The notes below the pieces were generated by a model. It did not search any database. It was not told the origin of the DNA and saw only the letters and a list, made by a program, of their open reading frames with translations. A stretch of DNA of 64,000 nucleotides, taken from Lachnospiraceae bacterium. Its GTDB lineage: Bacteria > Bacillota > Clostridia > Lachnospirales > Lachnospiraceae. Each line of letters starts with the position of its first letter. The stretch's first letter is position 1. The DNA lies in contig SVED01000001.1 in the NCBI GenBank assembly GCA_015057515.1, positions 1-64,000 on the forward strand, read 5' to 3'. Both the position numbers and the translations under genes were made by a program. This document shows positions 37,024-48,030 of the stretch, in pieces.

Positions 37024-37920
37024 ATGAAGGGAATTATACTTGCCGGAGGCTCTGGCACTCGACTTTACCCATTGACAAAGGTAACATCTAAGCAGCTGCT
37101 ACCAATATATGATAAGCCTATGATATATTATCCTATGTCCGTGCTTATGAATGCAGGAATTAGGGATATACTTATTATATCTACACCACAGGATACACCT
37201 AGATTTGAGGATCTTTTAGGAGATGGTCATCAATTTGGTGTGAATTTGAGTTATGCTGTACAGCCATCACCGGATGGACTTGCTCAGGCATTTATTATTG
37301 GTGCAGAGTTTGTGGGGGATGACTCAGTGGCTATGGTGCTGGGTGATAATATTTTTGCCGGTCATGGTCTTAAGAAGAGACTTAAGGCAGCAGTTGAAAA
37401 TGCAGAGTCAGGCAAGGGAGCAACTGTGTTTGGATACTATGTTGATGATCCGGAAAGATTTGGTATTGTAGAGTTTGATGCTGAGGGAAGAGCCATTTCA
37501 ATTGAGGAAAAGCCGGCTAAGCCAAAGAGTAACTACTGTGTTACAGGCCTTTATTTCTACGATAATAAGGTTGTTGAATACGCTAAGAACCTTAAACCAT
37601 CAGCCAGAGGCGAGCTGGAAATAACAGATTTAAATCGCATATATTTGGAAGAGGGTAAGCTTAATGTGGAACTTTTAGGACAGGGCTTTACATGGCTTGA
37701 TACAGGCACTCACGAGAGCCTGGTGGATGCTACAAACTTTGTTAAAACCGTGGAGACTCATCAGCATCGTAAGATAGCTTGCCTTGAGGAGATAGCTTAT
37801 CTCAATGGTTGGATATCAAAGGATGATATTATGGAAGTATATGAGGTTCTAAAAAAGAATCAGTATGGACAATATCTCAAGGATGTTGTTGATGGAAAAT
37901 ATAGAGACGAGCTTAGATAA
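37024..37920 (+). CDS. rfbA: Glucose-1-phosphate thymidylyltransferase
   Basis: [37 protein letters not shown]. Confidence 0.97.
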   Translation: MKGIILAGGSGTRLYPLTKVTSKQLLPIYDKPMIYYPMSVLMNAGIRDILIISTPQDTPRFEDLLGDGHQFGVNLSYAVQPSPDGLAQAFIIGAEFVGDDSVAMVLGDNIFAGHGLKKRLKAAVENAESGKGATVFGYYVDDPERFGIVEFDAEGRAISIEEKPAKPKSNYCVTGLYFYDNKVVEYAKNLKPSARGELEITDLNRIYLEEGKLNVELLGQGFTWLDTGTHESLVDATNFVKTVETHQHRKIACLEEIAYLNGWISKDDIMEVYEVLKKNQYGQYLKDVVDGKYRDELR

Positions 37921-37946
37921 GAAAAGGCGTATGGAGGAAATATAAC

Positions 37947-38972
37947 ATGAGCAAGACAATTATAGTAACAGGTGGAGCAGGATTTATAGGAAGCAATTTT
38001 GTGTTTCATATGTTAAATAAATATCCGGACTATAGAATTATTTGTTTGGATTGCCTTACCTATGCAGGTAATTTGAGTACTTTGGAACCAGTTATGGATA
38101 ACCCAAACTTTAGATTTGTAAAGGAAAGCATTACAGATAGAGAAGCGGTATATAAGCTTTTTGAGGAAGAAAAGCCAGATGTGGTGGTTAATTTTGCGGC
38201 GGAAAGTCATGTGGACCGTTCAATTGAGAATCCTGAGGTTTTCTTGGATACTAATATAAAGGGTACAGCTGTGCTTATGGATGCATGTCGTAAATATGGT
38301 ATTGAGAGATATCATCAGGTATCTACAGATGAGGTATATGGTGACCTTCCACTTGATAGACCTGACCTTTTCTTTACAGAGGAGACACCTATTCATACAA
38401 GTAGTCCTTATAGTAGTTCTAAGGCGGCAGCAGACCTTCTTGTTCTCGCCTACCACAGAACTTATGGACTTCCTGTAACTATTTCAAGATGTTCAAATAA
38501 CTATGGACCATATCATTTTCCAGAGAAGCTTATTCCTCTTATGATTGCAAATGCACTCAACGATAAGCCACTTCCTGTATATGGTGAGGGTCTTAATGTG
38601 CGTGATTGGTTATATGTAGAGGACCACTGTAAGGCTATAGATTTAATTATTCACAATGGCAAGGTTGGAGAGGTTTACAACATAGGTGGCCACAACGAGA
38701 TGAAGAATATTGATATAGTAAAGATTATATGTAAGGAGCTTGGAAAACCAGAGAGCCTTATCACATATGTAACCGACAGAAAGGGTCATGATATGCGTTA
38801 TGCTATCGATCCAACAAAGATTCACAGTGAGCTTGGCTGGTTGCCAGAGACTATGTTTGCAGATGGCATTAAGAAGACTATACAGTGGTATCTTGATAAC
38901 CGTGATTGGTGGGAGACTATCATTTCCGGTGAGTATAAAAACTACTACGAGAAGATGTATGGGGATAGATAG
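37947..38972 (+). CDS. rfbB: dTDP-glucose 4,6-dehydratase
   Basis: TGGAGFIGSNFV, FAAESHVDRSI, STDEVYGDL, YSSSKAAADLLV. Confidence 0.97.
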   Translation: MSKTIIVTGGAGFIGSNFVFHMLNKYPDYRIICLDCLTYAGNLSTLEPVMDNPNFRFVKESITDREAVYKLFEEEKPDVVVNFAAESHVDRSIENPEVFLDTNIKGTAVLMDACRKYGIERYHQVSTDEVYGDLPLDRPDLFFTEETPIHTSSPYSSSKAAADLLVLAYHRTYGLPVTISRCSNNYGPYHFPEKLIPLMIANALNDKPLPVYGEGLNVRDWLYVEDHCKAIDLIIHNGKVGEVYNIGGHNEMKNIDIVKIICKELGKPESLITYVTDRKGHDMRYAIDPTKIHSELGWLPETMFADGIKKTIQWYLDNRDWWETIISGEYKNYYEKMYGDR

Positions 38973-38987
38973 CATAGGAGAATTACG

Positions 38988-39380
38988 ATGAAGAGAGTTA
39001 TAACCTACGGAACATTTGATTTGCTGCATTACGGACATATAAATATATTGAGACGAGCAAAAGAATTAGGTGATTATTTAGTGGTTGTTTTGTCTACAGA
39101 TGAGTTTAACTGGGAGCAAAAACAAAAAAAGTGTTATTTTACCTACGAGCAAAGAAAAATGTTATTAGAGTCCATTAGATATGTAGACTTAGTTATTCCT
39201 GAAACAAGTTGGGAACAGAAAAAAACGGATGTTTATGAATATCATATAGATACATTTGTAATGGGAGACGACTGGACGGGAAAGTTTGACTTCCTTAAGG
39301 ACGAAGGTGTTGAGGTTGTGTATCTTCCTAGAACACCGGAAATTAGCACTACACAAATAAAAAGTGATCTTAATCAGTAA
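38988..39380 (+). CDS. tagD: Glycerol-3-phosphate cytidylyltransferase (TagD-like)
   Basis: VITYGTFDLLHYGHINILRRAKELGDYL and ISTTQIK motifs. Confidence 0.88.
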   Translation: MKRVITYGTFDLLHYGHINILRRAKELGDYLVVVLSTDEFNWEQKQKKCYFTYEQRKMLLESIRYVDLVIPETSWEQKKTDVYEYHIDTFVMGDDWTGKFDFLKDEGVEVVYLPRTPEISTTQIKSDLNQ

Positions 39381-39389
39381 AGAGGTAAA

Positions 39390-40301
39390 ATGATGAAAAT
39401 TTTAGTAACAGGTGTGGCAGGTCAGCTTGGACACGATGTAGTAAATGAATTGGTGTCTAGGGGACATATTGCTATTGGTAGTGATATTTCAGATAAGTAT
39501 AGTGGAATAGAAGATGGAAGTGCTGTGACTACAGCAAAATACATTTCTATGGATATAACTGACGCAGAGACTGTCAGAGCAAGAGTAATATATGAGCAGC
39601 CGGATGCAGTTATTCACTGTGCAGCATGGACAGCGGTAGATGCTGCTGAGGAGGATGACAATAAAGCTAAGGTTAGATCCGTTAATTTCGTGGGAACCAA
39701 GAATATAGCAAAAACCTGTGGAGAGTTAGATATTCCGGTTATGTATATATCCACTGACTATGTGTTCAACGGTCAGGGCGAGGAACCATGGAAAGCAGAT
39801 TGCAAGGAGTTTGCTCCTCTCAATTACTATGGAGAAACCAAGCTTATGGGTGAAAATGTGGTAGCTGCCAATACAGATAAGTTCTTCATAGTTCGTATTG
39901 CCTGGGTGTTTGGAGTAAATGGAAACAATTTCATAAAAACTATGCTGAACGTGGGTAAAAAATATGACACCCTTCGTGTTGTAAATGACCAGATAGGTAC
40001 ACCAACTTATACCTATGATTTGGCAAGATTGCTTGTAGATATGATAGAGACAGATAAATATGGATACTATCATGCTACAAATGAGGGTGGGTATATCAGT
40101 TGGTATGATTTTGCCTGTGAGATATTTAAACAGGCAGGGTATACAACTAATGTAATTCCTGTAACTACAGAGGAATATGGTCTTTCTAAAGCAGCAAGAC
40201 CTTTTAATAGCAGACTTGATAAGAGTAAACTCATTGAGGAAGGATTTGAAGTTCTTCCAACCTGGCAGGATGCTCTTGCAAGATATTTAAAGGAAATATA
40301 A
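39390..40301 (+). CDS. rfbD: dTDP-4-dehydrorhamnose reductase
   Basis: ILVTGVAGQLGHDV, HCAAWTAVDAAE, STDYVFNG, YYGETKLMGE. Confidence 0.95.
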   Translation: MMKILVTGVAGQLGHDVVNELVSRGHIAIGSDISDKYSGIEDGSAVTTAKYISMDITDAETVRARVIYEQPDAVIHCAAWTAVDAAEEDDNKAKVRSVNFVGTKNIAKTCGELDIPVMYISTDYVFNGQGEEPWKADCKEFAPLNYYGETKLMGENVVAANTDKFFIVRIAWVFGVNGNNFIKTMLNVGKKYDTLRVVNDQIGTPTYTYDLARLLVDMIETDKYGYYHATNEGGYISWYDFACEIFKQAGYTTNVIPVTTEEYGLSKAARPFNSRLDKSKLIEEGFEVLPTWQDALARYLKEI

Positions 40302-40332
40302 GGGATATTACCCCTTATTTCTTGGAGGCATT

Positions 40333-41769
40333 ATGGTATTTAGTAATTCAGTATTTTTGTTTGTATTTCTACCGTTGGTTGTTTTGGGATATTATCTCAT
40401 AAGACATGAGCTTAGAAATTATTGGTTGTTGGCAGTAAGTATAGTGTTCTATGCATGGAATGAGCCATCCTTCACATATATACTTATCGCTAGCATTATA
40501 ATCAACTATATAGGAGCGTTGTTGATAGATAAGTTAAAGTTTAAAAAGCTTATGCTATTTCTTACAATGGCGGCGAATCTAGGAGTGCTTTTTTATTTCA
40601 AGTACTTCAATTTTGCTGTGGATATATTTAATCGTTTCTTTGATAGAAACCTCCAGTTTGCAGAGGTTATTCTTCCGATAGGTATATCCTTTTTCACTTT
40701 CCAGGGAATGTCTTATGTGGTGGATGTCTATAGGCAGGATGTTTTGGCCCAGACAAATCCTTTCAAGCTGGGTATGTATATAAGTATGTTCCCACAGCTT
40801 GTGGCAGGACCTATTGTCAGATACAAGGATATTGCTGCTGAGATAGAGAGCCGTAAGGTAGATATGGAAGACCTTGCTTATGGTGTTCAGAGATTTATTA
40901 TCGGTTTGTTTAAGAAGATTATAATTGCAGATAATATGGCTGTTATGGCAGATGCCATATTTAAGCTTGACCCTATACTTAACTCTGTGCCTATGGCGTG
41001 GCTTGGTATAGTGTCATATACATTGCAGATATTCTTTGACTTTGCAGGTTACAGTGATATGGCCATTGGTCTTGGCAGGATGTTTGGATTCCACTTCCTG
41101 GAGAATTTTAACTATCCATATATATCAAAGTCAATAACTGAATTTTGGAGAAGATGGCATATGTCATTGTCAACCTTCTTTAGAGATTATGTGTATATTC
41201 CTTTAGGTGGAAATAGAAAACATGTATACTTAAATGTTGCCATTGTTTTCCTTCTTACAGGTATATGGCATGGTGCTGCTTTCGCCTTTATATTCTGGGG
41301 TATATGGCACGGATTTTTCAACATAATGGAAAAGCTTATTAAGGACGTCAAAAAGAAAAAGGGTGTTGTAGAGGAAGAGAATACTAAAAAGGATGCTAAG
41401 TATTATCTGATTTCTGCCTTACAACATATCTACACTATGGCTGTTGTTATGGTGGGATGGGTATTCTTTAGAGCGCCGGGCATGACTCATGGGTTCAATT
41501 ACCTAAAGTCTATGTTTGGCCTGCATAATCCGGAGGTGTCCGCCTATAACGTATGGCTTTACTTGAATAAGTGGAGTCTTCTAATTATGATACTTGCCCT
41601 TTTCATGTGTACGCCTATTTTCAAAAAGCTTTATGGCGTTGCTAAGAAAAAGATTAATGAGAATATACTTATCCCTATAAAATACTTAGTGTTATTAGGG
41701 GCATTGCTTTTATGTGTACTGCAGGTAGCGTCTAACACATATTCAGCATTTATATATTTCCAGTTCTAA
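40333..41769 (+). CDS. MBOAT-family O-acyltransferase (AlgI/DltB-like)
   Basis: MVFSNSVFLFVFLPLV, FFDFAGYSDMAIGLGRMFGF, EFWRRWHMSLSTFFRDYVYIPLGGN, GIWHG. Confidence 0.95.
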   Translation: MVFSNSVFLFVFLPLVVLGYYLIRHELRNYWLLAVSIVFYAWNEPSFTYILIASIIINYIGALLIDKLKFKKLMLFLTMAANLGVLFYFKYFNFAVDIFNRFFDRNLQFAEVILPIGISFFTFQGMSYVVDVYRQDVLAQTNPFKLGMYISMFPQLVAGPIVRYKDIAAEIESRKVDMEDLAYGVQRFIIGLFKKIIIADNMAVMADAIFKLDPILNSVPMAWLGIVSYTLQIFFDFAGYSDMAIGLGRMFGFHFLENFNYPYISKSITEFWRRWHMSLSTFFRDYVYIPLGGNRKHVYLNVAIVFLLTGIWHGAAFAFIFWGIWHGFFNIMEKLIKDVKKKKGVVEEENTKKDAKYYLISALQHIYTMAVVMVGWVFFRAPGMTHGFNYLKSMFGLHNPEVSAYNVWLYLNKWSLLIMILALFMCTPIFKKLYGVAKKKINENILIPIKYLVLLGALLLCVLQVASNTYSAFIYFQF

Positions 41770-41782
41770 TAGGAGTGATAGT

Positions 41783-42934
41783 ATGGCAAAAAAGATTTAT
41801 AATTTTATATTTATATTTGCATTCTGGGCTATATTGGCTATTCCTATGGTATTTGCTGATTATAGCAGTGGTGGAGTGTCAGAGGATGAAAATAGAAACC
41901 TGGCCAAGTTCCCTGATTTGGTGGTAGAGGGTAATTTTAACCAGGAGTTCACTAGGGAGTTTGAAACTTGGTTTATGGACCATATGGGCTACAGACAGGA
42001 AATGATTACTGCAAACGCCAAGCTTCAGTATTACGTTTTTGGTCGTATGTTAGAGACCTCTGAGTATTATCTTGGTAGACATGGTGATGTAAATTATGCT
42101 ACAGAGGCTATGCTCCTTGACTATGCACATCTTAACCTTAGAAGCGAGGAGGATGTTGCTCGTATTGGAGACAGCTATCAGTATGTGAGTGACTGGTGTC
42201 ATGAGCAGGGGATACAGTTTTATTATGTTCAGTGCTTCGACAAGCACTCTATATATCCTGAGCAGTTTATGGCATCTGTAAATCAGATAGGTGATGTATC
42301 AAAGACTGATCAGATAATTAACTATTTGAAGGAAGAAACTGATGTAAAGGTATTTTCCATGAAGGATGTTCTTCTTGATAGCAAGGATGAGTACGAGGTG
42401 TATAGTAACTGGGGTGACCCAACTCACTGGACTCATAGAGGTGCATTTATAGGATATCAGTACATTATGGAAGGTGTAAATGCGGAAAATAACAACAAGT
42501 ATCCTATCCTCACAGAGGAAGATTACAACATAACAGTGTCTAATCAGGCCATTACTTTAAATGGATTTATCACAGAGGAGGATATGCTAGAAACCTTTGT
42601 GTTAAAGGATCCGAAGGCTACAAAAGAAGATGTTACTGTTATGGGCTATTATGGTGCAGATACTAGACATAGTCGCTGGGTAAATGAGAGCGTTGACAAC
42701 GATACAAAGCTACTTTTAATGTGTGACAGCTACTTTAATAACTATCTTATAGAAGACTTTGCAGAGTCCTTTTCGGAGGTTTGGTTGGTGTGGGGAGATT
42801 ACACTAAGGAATTAGATTATGTGGTTGAAATGTATCAGCCTGATATTATTATATATGAGGCGGCAGAGAGAGTAGACAGAAGTGAAGGTATGTATAAGTT
42901 TGCTCAGAAGCTTCAGGGTAATATTATAGAATAG
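41783..42934 (+). CDS. AlgX/AlgJ-DHHW-like SGNH-type accessory protein
   Basis: N-terminal TM; ENRNLAKFPDL; GDPTHWTHRGAFIGY; pairs with MBOAT gene. Confidence 0.8.
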   Translation: MAKKIYNFIFIFAFWAILAIPMVFADYSSGGVSEDENRNLAKFPDLVVEGNFNQEFTREFETWFMDHMGYRQEMITANAKLQYYVFGRMLETSEYYLGRHGDVNYATEAMLLDYAHLNLRSEEDVARIGDSYQYVSDWCHEQGIQFYYVQCFDKHSIYPEQFMASVNQIGDVSKTDQIINYLKEETDVKVFSMKDVLLDSKDEYEVYSNWGDPTHWTHRGAFIGYQYIMEGVNAENNNKYPILTEEDYNITVSNQAITLNGFITEEDMLETFVLKDPKATKEDVTVMGYYGADTRHSRWVNESVDNDTKLLLMCDSYFNNYLIEDFAESFSEVWLVWGDYTKELDYVVEMYQPDIIIYEAAERVDRSEGMYKFAQKLQGNIIE

Positions 42935-42946
42935 AGAGGATATATT

Positions 42947-43549
42947 ATGGGTCAGATAAAGGTGACAAAATGTCCTATAGAGGGACTATATGTAATAGAA
43001 CCAGCGGTTCACGGAGATAATCGTGGATATTTTATGGAGACATATAATCAAAACGATATGAAGGAAGCAGGTCTTGATATGGTGTTTGTTCAGGACAACC
43101 AGAGTATGTCTGTCAAGGGTGTGCTGCGAGGTCTTCATTTCCAAAAAGAATACCCACAGGGAAAGCTGGTTAGAGCTATTAAAGGACGAGTATTCGACGT
43201 GGCAGTAGATCTTCGTTCAGGAAGTGAAACCTATGGCAAGTGGTATGGCGTAGAGCTGACTGAAGAAAATAAAAAGCAATTTTATATATCAGAGGGCTTT
43301 GCACATGGTTTTTTAGTGTTAAGTGAGACAGCAGAATTTTGCTACAAGTGTACTGATTTTTATCATCCAGGTGATGAGGGTGGTCTTGCATGGAATGATC
43401 CTGAGATTGGTATAAAGTGGCCGGAGCTTGTTGGAGATTACAAGGGAGATGCCAGTGCAGAGGGATACACTTTAGCAGATGGTACACCACTCAATTTAAG
43501 CGATAAGGATCAAAAGTGGCAGGGCTTAAAGGATACATTTAAGTTTTAA
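42947..43549 (+). CDS. rfbC: dTDP-4-dehydrorhamnose 3,5-epimerase
   Basis: GDNRGYFMETYNQND, QDNQSMSVKGVLRGLHFQ, GRVFDVAVDLR, EGFAHGFLVLS. Confidence 0.97.
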   Translation: MGQIKVTKCPIEGLYVIEPAVHGDNRGYFMETYNQNDMKEAGLDMVFVQDNQSMSVKGVLRGLHFQKEYPQGKLVRAIKGRVFDVAVDLRSGSETYGKWYGVELTEENKKQFYISEGFAHGFLVLSETAEFCYKCTDFYHPGDEGGLAWNDPEIGIKWPELVGDYKGDASAEGYTLADGTPLNLSDKDQKWQGLKDTFKF

Positions 43550-43588
43550 ACAAACAAGATAAGAATAGGGTGACTAGGAGATATTATT

Positions 43589-44791
43589 ATGCAACATATA
43601 TTTATAGTGGGCTCAAAATCTATTGGTGCCTATGGTGGATATGAGACATTTGTATATAAGCTGACAGAATATCATGAAAAGGACAATGATATTAAGTATC
43701 ACATTGCCTGTAAGGCTAACGGTGATGGATGTATGGATGAGTCTAAGCTGGATAATGTAAAAAGCTTAGGAGAAAATGAGTTTGAGTTCCATAACGCCCA
43801 TTGCTTTAAGCTGGATATTCCAAGTATAGGACCTGCCCAGGCCATATATTACGACGTGGCAGCCCTTAAGTATTGCTGCAGGTATATTAAGGAGCATAAT
43901 ATTGAAAGTCCTATTGTATACATCCTTGCATGCCGTATTGGACCATTTATGGGACGCTATGTGAGAAAGATTCATAAGCTTGGTGGAAAAGCATTTGTCA
44001 ATCCGGACGGTCACGAGTGGAAACGTGCAAAGTGGAGTGCACCAATAAGAAAATATTGGAAGGTCTCAGAGAAGATGATGGTAAAAAGGGCAGACCTTCT
44101 TATATGTGACAGTAAGAATATTGAGAAATATATAAAAGAAGAATATAGCAGATACAACCCAAAGACTACCTTTATTGCTTACGGCTCAGATACTGTGCCA
44201 TCAACCTTAAAGAATGATGATGAGAAATTTAATTCATGGCTTAAGGAAAAGTCTCTTAGAGCTATGGAGTATTATCTTGTAGTAGGAAGATTTGTTCCGG
44301 AAAATAATTACGAAACTATGATTAGAGAATTTATGCGCTCTAATACGAAAAAGGATTTTGCCCTTATATGTAATGTAAGTGACAAGTTCTTGGAGGAGCT
44401 TACGGCTAAGACAGGTTTTGATAAAGATAGCAGAATTAAGTTTGTTGGAACAGTGTATGACCAGGAGCTTTTGAAGAAAATCAGAGAGAATGCTTATGGT
44501 TATTTCCACGGACATGAGGTAGGTGGAACAAATCCTAGCTTGCTTGAAGCTTTAGGCTACACAAAGCTTAACTTGCTTTTGGACGTAGGATTTAACAAAG
44601 AGGTTGCTGAGGAGGCTGCAGTATACTGGAATAAAGAAACCGGAAATCTTGCAGGTGTTATAGATAAGGCAGATAATATGGAGGCTTCTTTGCTTGATAG
44701 CTACGGAGAAAAAGCAAAGGCTAGAATCAGAGAAGCTTATAGCTGGGAATATATTTCCGGATTATATAAAGAGGTATTTTTACATGAATAA
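43589..44791 (+). CDS. Glycosyltransferase (DUF1972/rhamnosyltransferase-like, GT4-like)
   Basis: IFIVGSKSIGAYGGYETFVYKLTEYH N-terminus and GYFHGHEVGGTNPSLLEAL C-terminal motif. Confidence 0.88.
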   Translation: MQHIFIVGSKSIGAYGGYETFVYKLTEYHEKDNDIKYHIACKANGDGCMDESKLDNVKSLGENEFEFHNAHCFKLDIPSIGPAQAIYYDVAALKYCCRYIKEHNIESPIVYILACRIGPFMGRYVRKIHKLGGKAFVNPDGHEWKRAKWSAPIRKYWKVSEKMMVKRADLLICDSKNIEKYIKEEYSRYNPKTTFIAYGSDTVPSTLKNDDEKFNSWLKEKSLRAMEYYLVVGRFVPENNYETMIREFMRSNTKKDFALICNVSDKFLEELTAKTGFDKDSRIKFVGTVYDQELLKKIRENAYGYFHGHEVGGTNPSLLEALGYTKLNLLLDVGFNKEVAEEAAVYWNKETGNLAGVIDKADNMEASLLDSYGEKAKARIREAYSWEYISGLYKEVFLHE

Positions 44792-45737
44792 ATTTATGAG
44801 ATTATTCAAAAAAGTGGGTGGAAAGGATGTGTTAAAGCAATATCTTAGAGCTCACGTATTCTTGTTTGCCTGTGTGCAGGCACTCCTTCTTGGATTTTCA
44901 AAGAAGTCCCTGGAGATACTTCGCCTTGCTGTCAGCAACAAGATTTTGAAGAAGCTTAGAAAAAAGTACAGAAAATTTATAGAAGGATATGTGGCTGCTG
45001 CAGATAACAAGGACCTTCAAAGAGTAAAGTCTAATAAGGTTTGGGTATGTTGGTTCCAGGGTATTGAACAGGCCCCATATATCGTGAAAAAGTGTTATCA
45101 GTCTTTGCAGGATAATTTAAAGGATAAAGAGATAATACTCCTTACTGATGACAATTATAGGGATTATGTCACATTTCCAAATCATGTTCAGGAAAAGATT
45201 GATAAGGGATATATATCTAAGACTCATATGTCAGACCTTCTTAGGTTGGAATTATTGGCTAACTATGGTGGAACATGGATAGATGCGACTGTATTTTTAT
45301 CTGGAGATAACTATCCAGACTATATTTTTGATTCAGACTTATTCCTTTTTCAGGATTTGAAACCAGGGTTAGATGGTCACCCAACCTGCATATCAAGCTG
45401 GTTTATGACGGCAACCACTAACAATCCTATTATACTTCTCACAAGAGATTTACTTTATGAGTACTGGAGAAAAAATAAATCCTTGATAGATTACTTTTTG
45501 GTACACGATATGTTTCAGCTTGCAATTGAAACATATCCAGAGGAATGGGATAAAAATATGCCATTTAGCAATTCCTTGCCGCACATTCTCCTGCTTAGAA
45601 TGTTTGATAAGTACGAGGAAAAAACTTGGGAGGCTATTAAAAATCAGACAGCTGTCCACAAGATGACATACAAATTTGACGAGAAGGATACCCTGCTGGA
45701 AGGCACCTATTACCACGTCATATTTAAGGAAGGGTAA
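44784..45737 (+). CDS. Capsular polysaccharide synthesis protein (Caps_synth/GT32-like glycosyltransferase)
   Basis: VWVCWFQGIEQAPYIVKKC, DLLRLELLANYGGTWIDATV; start at 44784 (8-bp overlap with the upstream gene) preferred over track start 44694. Confidence 0.88.
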   Translation: MNKFMRLFKKVGGKDVLKQYLRAHVFLFACVQALLLGFSKKSLEILRLAVSNKILKKLRKKYRKFIEGYVAAADNKDLQRVKSNKVWVCWFQGIEQAPYIVKKCYQSLQDNLKDKEIILLTDDNYRDYVTFPNHVQEKIDKGYISKTHMSDLLRLELLANYGGTWIDATVFLSGDNYPDYIFDSDLFLFQDLKPGLDGHPTCISSWFMTATTNNPIILLTRDLLYEYWRKNKSLIDYFLVHDMFQLAIETYPEEWDKNMPFSNSLPHILLLRMFDKYEEKTWEAIKNQTAVHKMTYKFDEKDTLLEGTYYHVIFKEG

Positions 45738-45742
45738 TATTT

Positions 45743-46648
45743 ATGAAAATTGCTGTATTGATGTCAACCTACAATGGTGAACAATATATTGCTGAACAGA
45801 TTGACAGCATATTAGCTCAAGAGGGAGACTTTGATTTAGAACTTCACATAAGAGATGATGGTTCTAAGGATGGGACAATAAATATTCTTAGCAGATACGA
45901 GGAAGAAGGTAAGCTTAGATGGTACAATAATGAGAATCTTGGCCCTGCAAAAAGCTTTATGGACCTTATATTTAGTTGTGGCGAATATGATTTGTATTCC
46001 CTTGCTGATCAGGATGACTACTGGGAAAAGGACAAGCTTGCAAAAGCTGTTAAGTCTATAGGAGAAAAAACTTCTCCCGCCTTGTATTTTTCAAATGCTA
46101 TGTTGGTGGATTCAAGGCTAGAGTCACTCGGAAGTGTAGTGTACAAAAAATCTCCTAAGATAGATTTTAAAACAGTCAGCTGTGCCGGTGGACTACTTGG
46201 ATGTACAATGGTTTTCAACAATGCCTTGGCTACCCTGTTAAGAGATAAGGGTATGCCAGAGATTATGGTGATGCATGATTTTTATATTGCCCAGGTGTGT
46301 CTTTGCTTTGATGGTGATATAGTATATGATGATGCATGCTCCATGAAATACAGACAGCATGGAGGAAATGTTGTTGGAGTATCCTATGGGCTTTGGGGAA
46401 AGATTAAGTCCAGATTTAGCGAAATAACTACCAAGCAAAGGGTAAGTATTGCCAGCCAGGCCAAAAGTATACTCAAGCTTTACGGTGAGGATATGAGCAA
46501 GGAAAAAAAGCAGTGGCTTGATTCGGTGGCTGAATATCGAAAAAATATTTTCACCAGAATAAAGTTGGCCTTCTCTTTTAAGACCAGGTATATCAATTTT
46601 AATATGGGACTAAAAAACAGGTTATCAATTTTATTTGGCAACAGATAA
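45743..46648 (+). CDS. GT2 family glycosyltransferase
   Basis: IAVLMSTYNGEQYIAEQIDSILAQ, RDDGSKDGT, LADQDDYW. Confidence 0.95.
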   Translation: MKIAVLMSTYNGEQYIAEQIDSILAQEGDFDLELHIRDDGSKDGTINILSRYEEEGKLRWYNNENLGPAKSFMDLIFSCGEYDLYSLADQDDYWEKDKLAKAVKSIGEKTSPALYFSNAMLVDSRLESLGSVVYKKSPKIDFKTVSCAGGLLGCTMVFNNALATLLRDKGMPEIMVMHDFYIAQVCLCFDGDIVYDDACSMKYRQHGGNVVGVSYGLWGKIKSRFSEITTKQRVSIASQAKSILKLYGEDMSKEKKQWLDSVAEYRKNIFTRIKLAFSFKTRYINFNMGLKNRLSILFGNR

Positions 46649-46660
46649 TCTGTGTAACAG

Positions 46661-48013
46661 GTGATTATAATGAAATTAGCAATTGTAGCTTTACTTTTTT
46701 TACCAATTATTATAAAGGCACTTAAGCAAGACAAATGGTACATTTATCTTGTCTTTGCTTTTTATGCAATTTTGCCTGATACATTTGCTATTGAAATATC
46801 CGGAAGTCTGCCGCTTATAACAGGCTCAAGAATGCTTATTCTTATGCTTTTTGCAGTATGGATATACAAAAAATCCTCCGAGATGAATGCCTATATTCCG
46901 GCAGGATTAGTGGTGTATATAGGCATTTCGGTTGCTCTTTCGCTGATTCACCTTGACAATGGAATAGGAGAAATCAATTCATTATTTATTATATTGTTTG
47001 AACAGTTACTTCTCACGCTATTATTGGTCAATCTGATTGATAATAAAAGAGAGTTTGAGCTGTGCATAGATTTTATGATATATGGATGTCTGGCGGTTGC
47101 GGTTATGGCAGTTATGCAGACAGTACTTAGCTTTGATGTGACTACGTCTCTTGATATTGTGGCAACTCGTGTAAATCAAGAGATTACTGACCGTATGGGT
47201 ATGATACGTGCCGGTGGTACTACAAATCCAATATCCTATGGATGCTACTGTGCATTTATGGCACTGGTTATTTTATATAAGTTTGAAAATACAAAGAAAA
47301 TCAAATATATGATTTTCCTTTTAATAGATATGCTGGCTTTTGTGTGCACTATGTCCAGAAGCTCACTTCTTTGCTTTGCTATAGTGATATTTGCACAGCT
47401 GATTATTAGAAATATAAAGTTTATCAGACCATATTTAATATATGTTCCTTTTGTTGTTGTTGGAATTATAGTGATATTTATGGCTAGTCCGGGGTTAAGA
47501 GATTCCGTAAGTGAGATGTTTAAATCCGTGCTCAATTCCCTTGGAATTGGACGATATGAGTTATCCTCAGAGTTTGGATTAAACGCCGACAATGCAGCCT
47601 ATTCACGTATGGTGCAGTGGTCAGCCATAGAGCATATGGAAATGGATGGTGAACTCCTTTTTGGATATGGATATAACGCTATCTCAAGAGGAGAGGTGTA
47701 CTACTACTTTAAACAATTTGGTACCTGGACAAGAACCTCATCTGTGGATGTTGGTTTTGTAAGAGCAGCTACAGATTATGGTTTGTGTGGACTCATTTTA
47801 AATATTGGTCTTGTGTTGGGGGTTATATTTAATTCCTTCATCAGAAAATCTAGGGAGCAAAAGTACGATTTCTATAATCTGGCCATATATGCAATGATGT
47901 TATATATTGTGCTGAATATTGCCTCAGCATTTTATGCTACAACAGTATTTTGGCTGTTTATGTCACTTTTCTTTGTGTATAGAAAAGTTCGATGTAGCGA
48001 GGAAACAGCATAA
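46661..48013 (+). CDS. O-antigen polymerase (Wzy-like)
   Basis: Polytopic membrane protein with long periplasmic-type loop; locus context. Confidence 0.75.
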   Translation: MIIMKLAIVALLFLPIIIKALKQDKWYIYLVFAFYAILPDTFAIEISGSLPLITGSRMLILMLFAVWIYKKSSEMNAYIPAGLVVYIGISVALSLIHLDNGIGEINSLFIILFEQLLLTLLLVNLIDNKREFELCIDFMIYGCLAVAVMAVMQTVLSFDVTTSLDIVATRVNQEITDRMGMIRAGGTTNPISYGCYCAFMALVILYKFENTKKIKYMIFLLIDMLAFVCTMSRSSLLCFAIVIFAQLIIRNIKFIRPYLIYVPFVVVGIIVIFMASPGLRDSVSEMFKSVLNSLGIGRYELSSEFGLNADNAAYSRMVQWSAIEHMEMDGELLFGYGYNAISRGEVYYYFKQFGTWTRTSSVDVGFVRAATDYGLCGLILNIGLVLGVIFNSFIRKSREQKYDFYNLAIYAMMLYIVLNIASAFYATTVFWLFMSLFFVYRKVRCSEETA

Positions 48014-48030
48014 TTGGAAAGGGAAGAGAA

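Noticed and set aside
38988-39380. Phosphocholine or phosphoethanolamine cytidylyltransferase
   Set aside because: Size and motifs fit TagD-type glycerol-3-phosphate cytidylyltransferase better, and a CDP-glycerol transferase-like gene is present.
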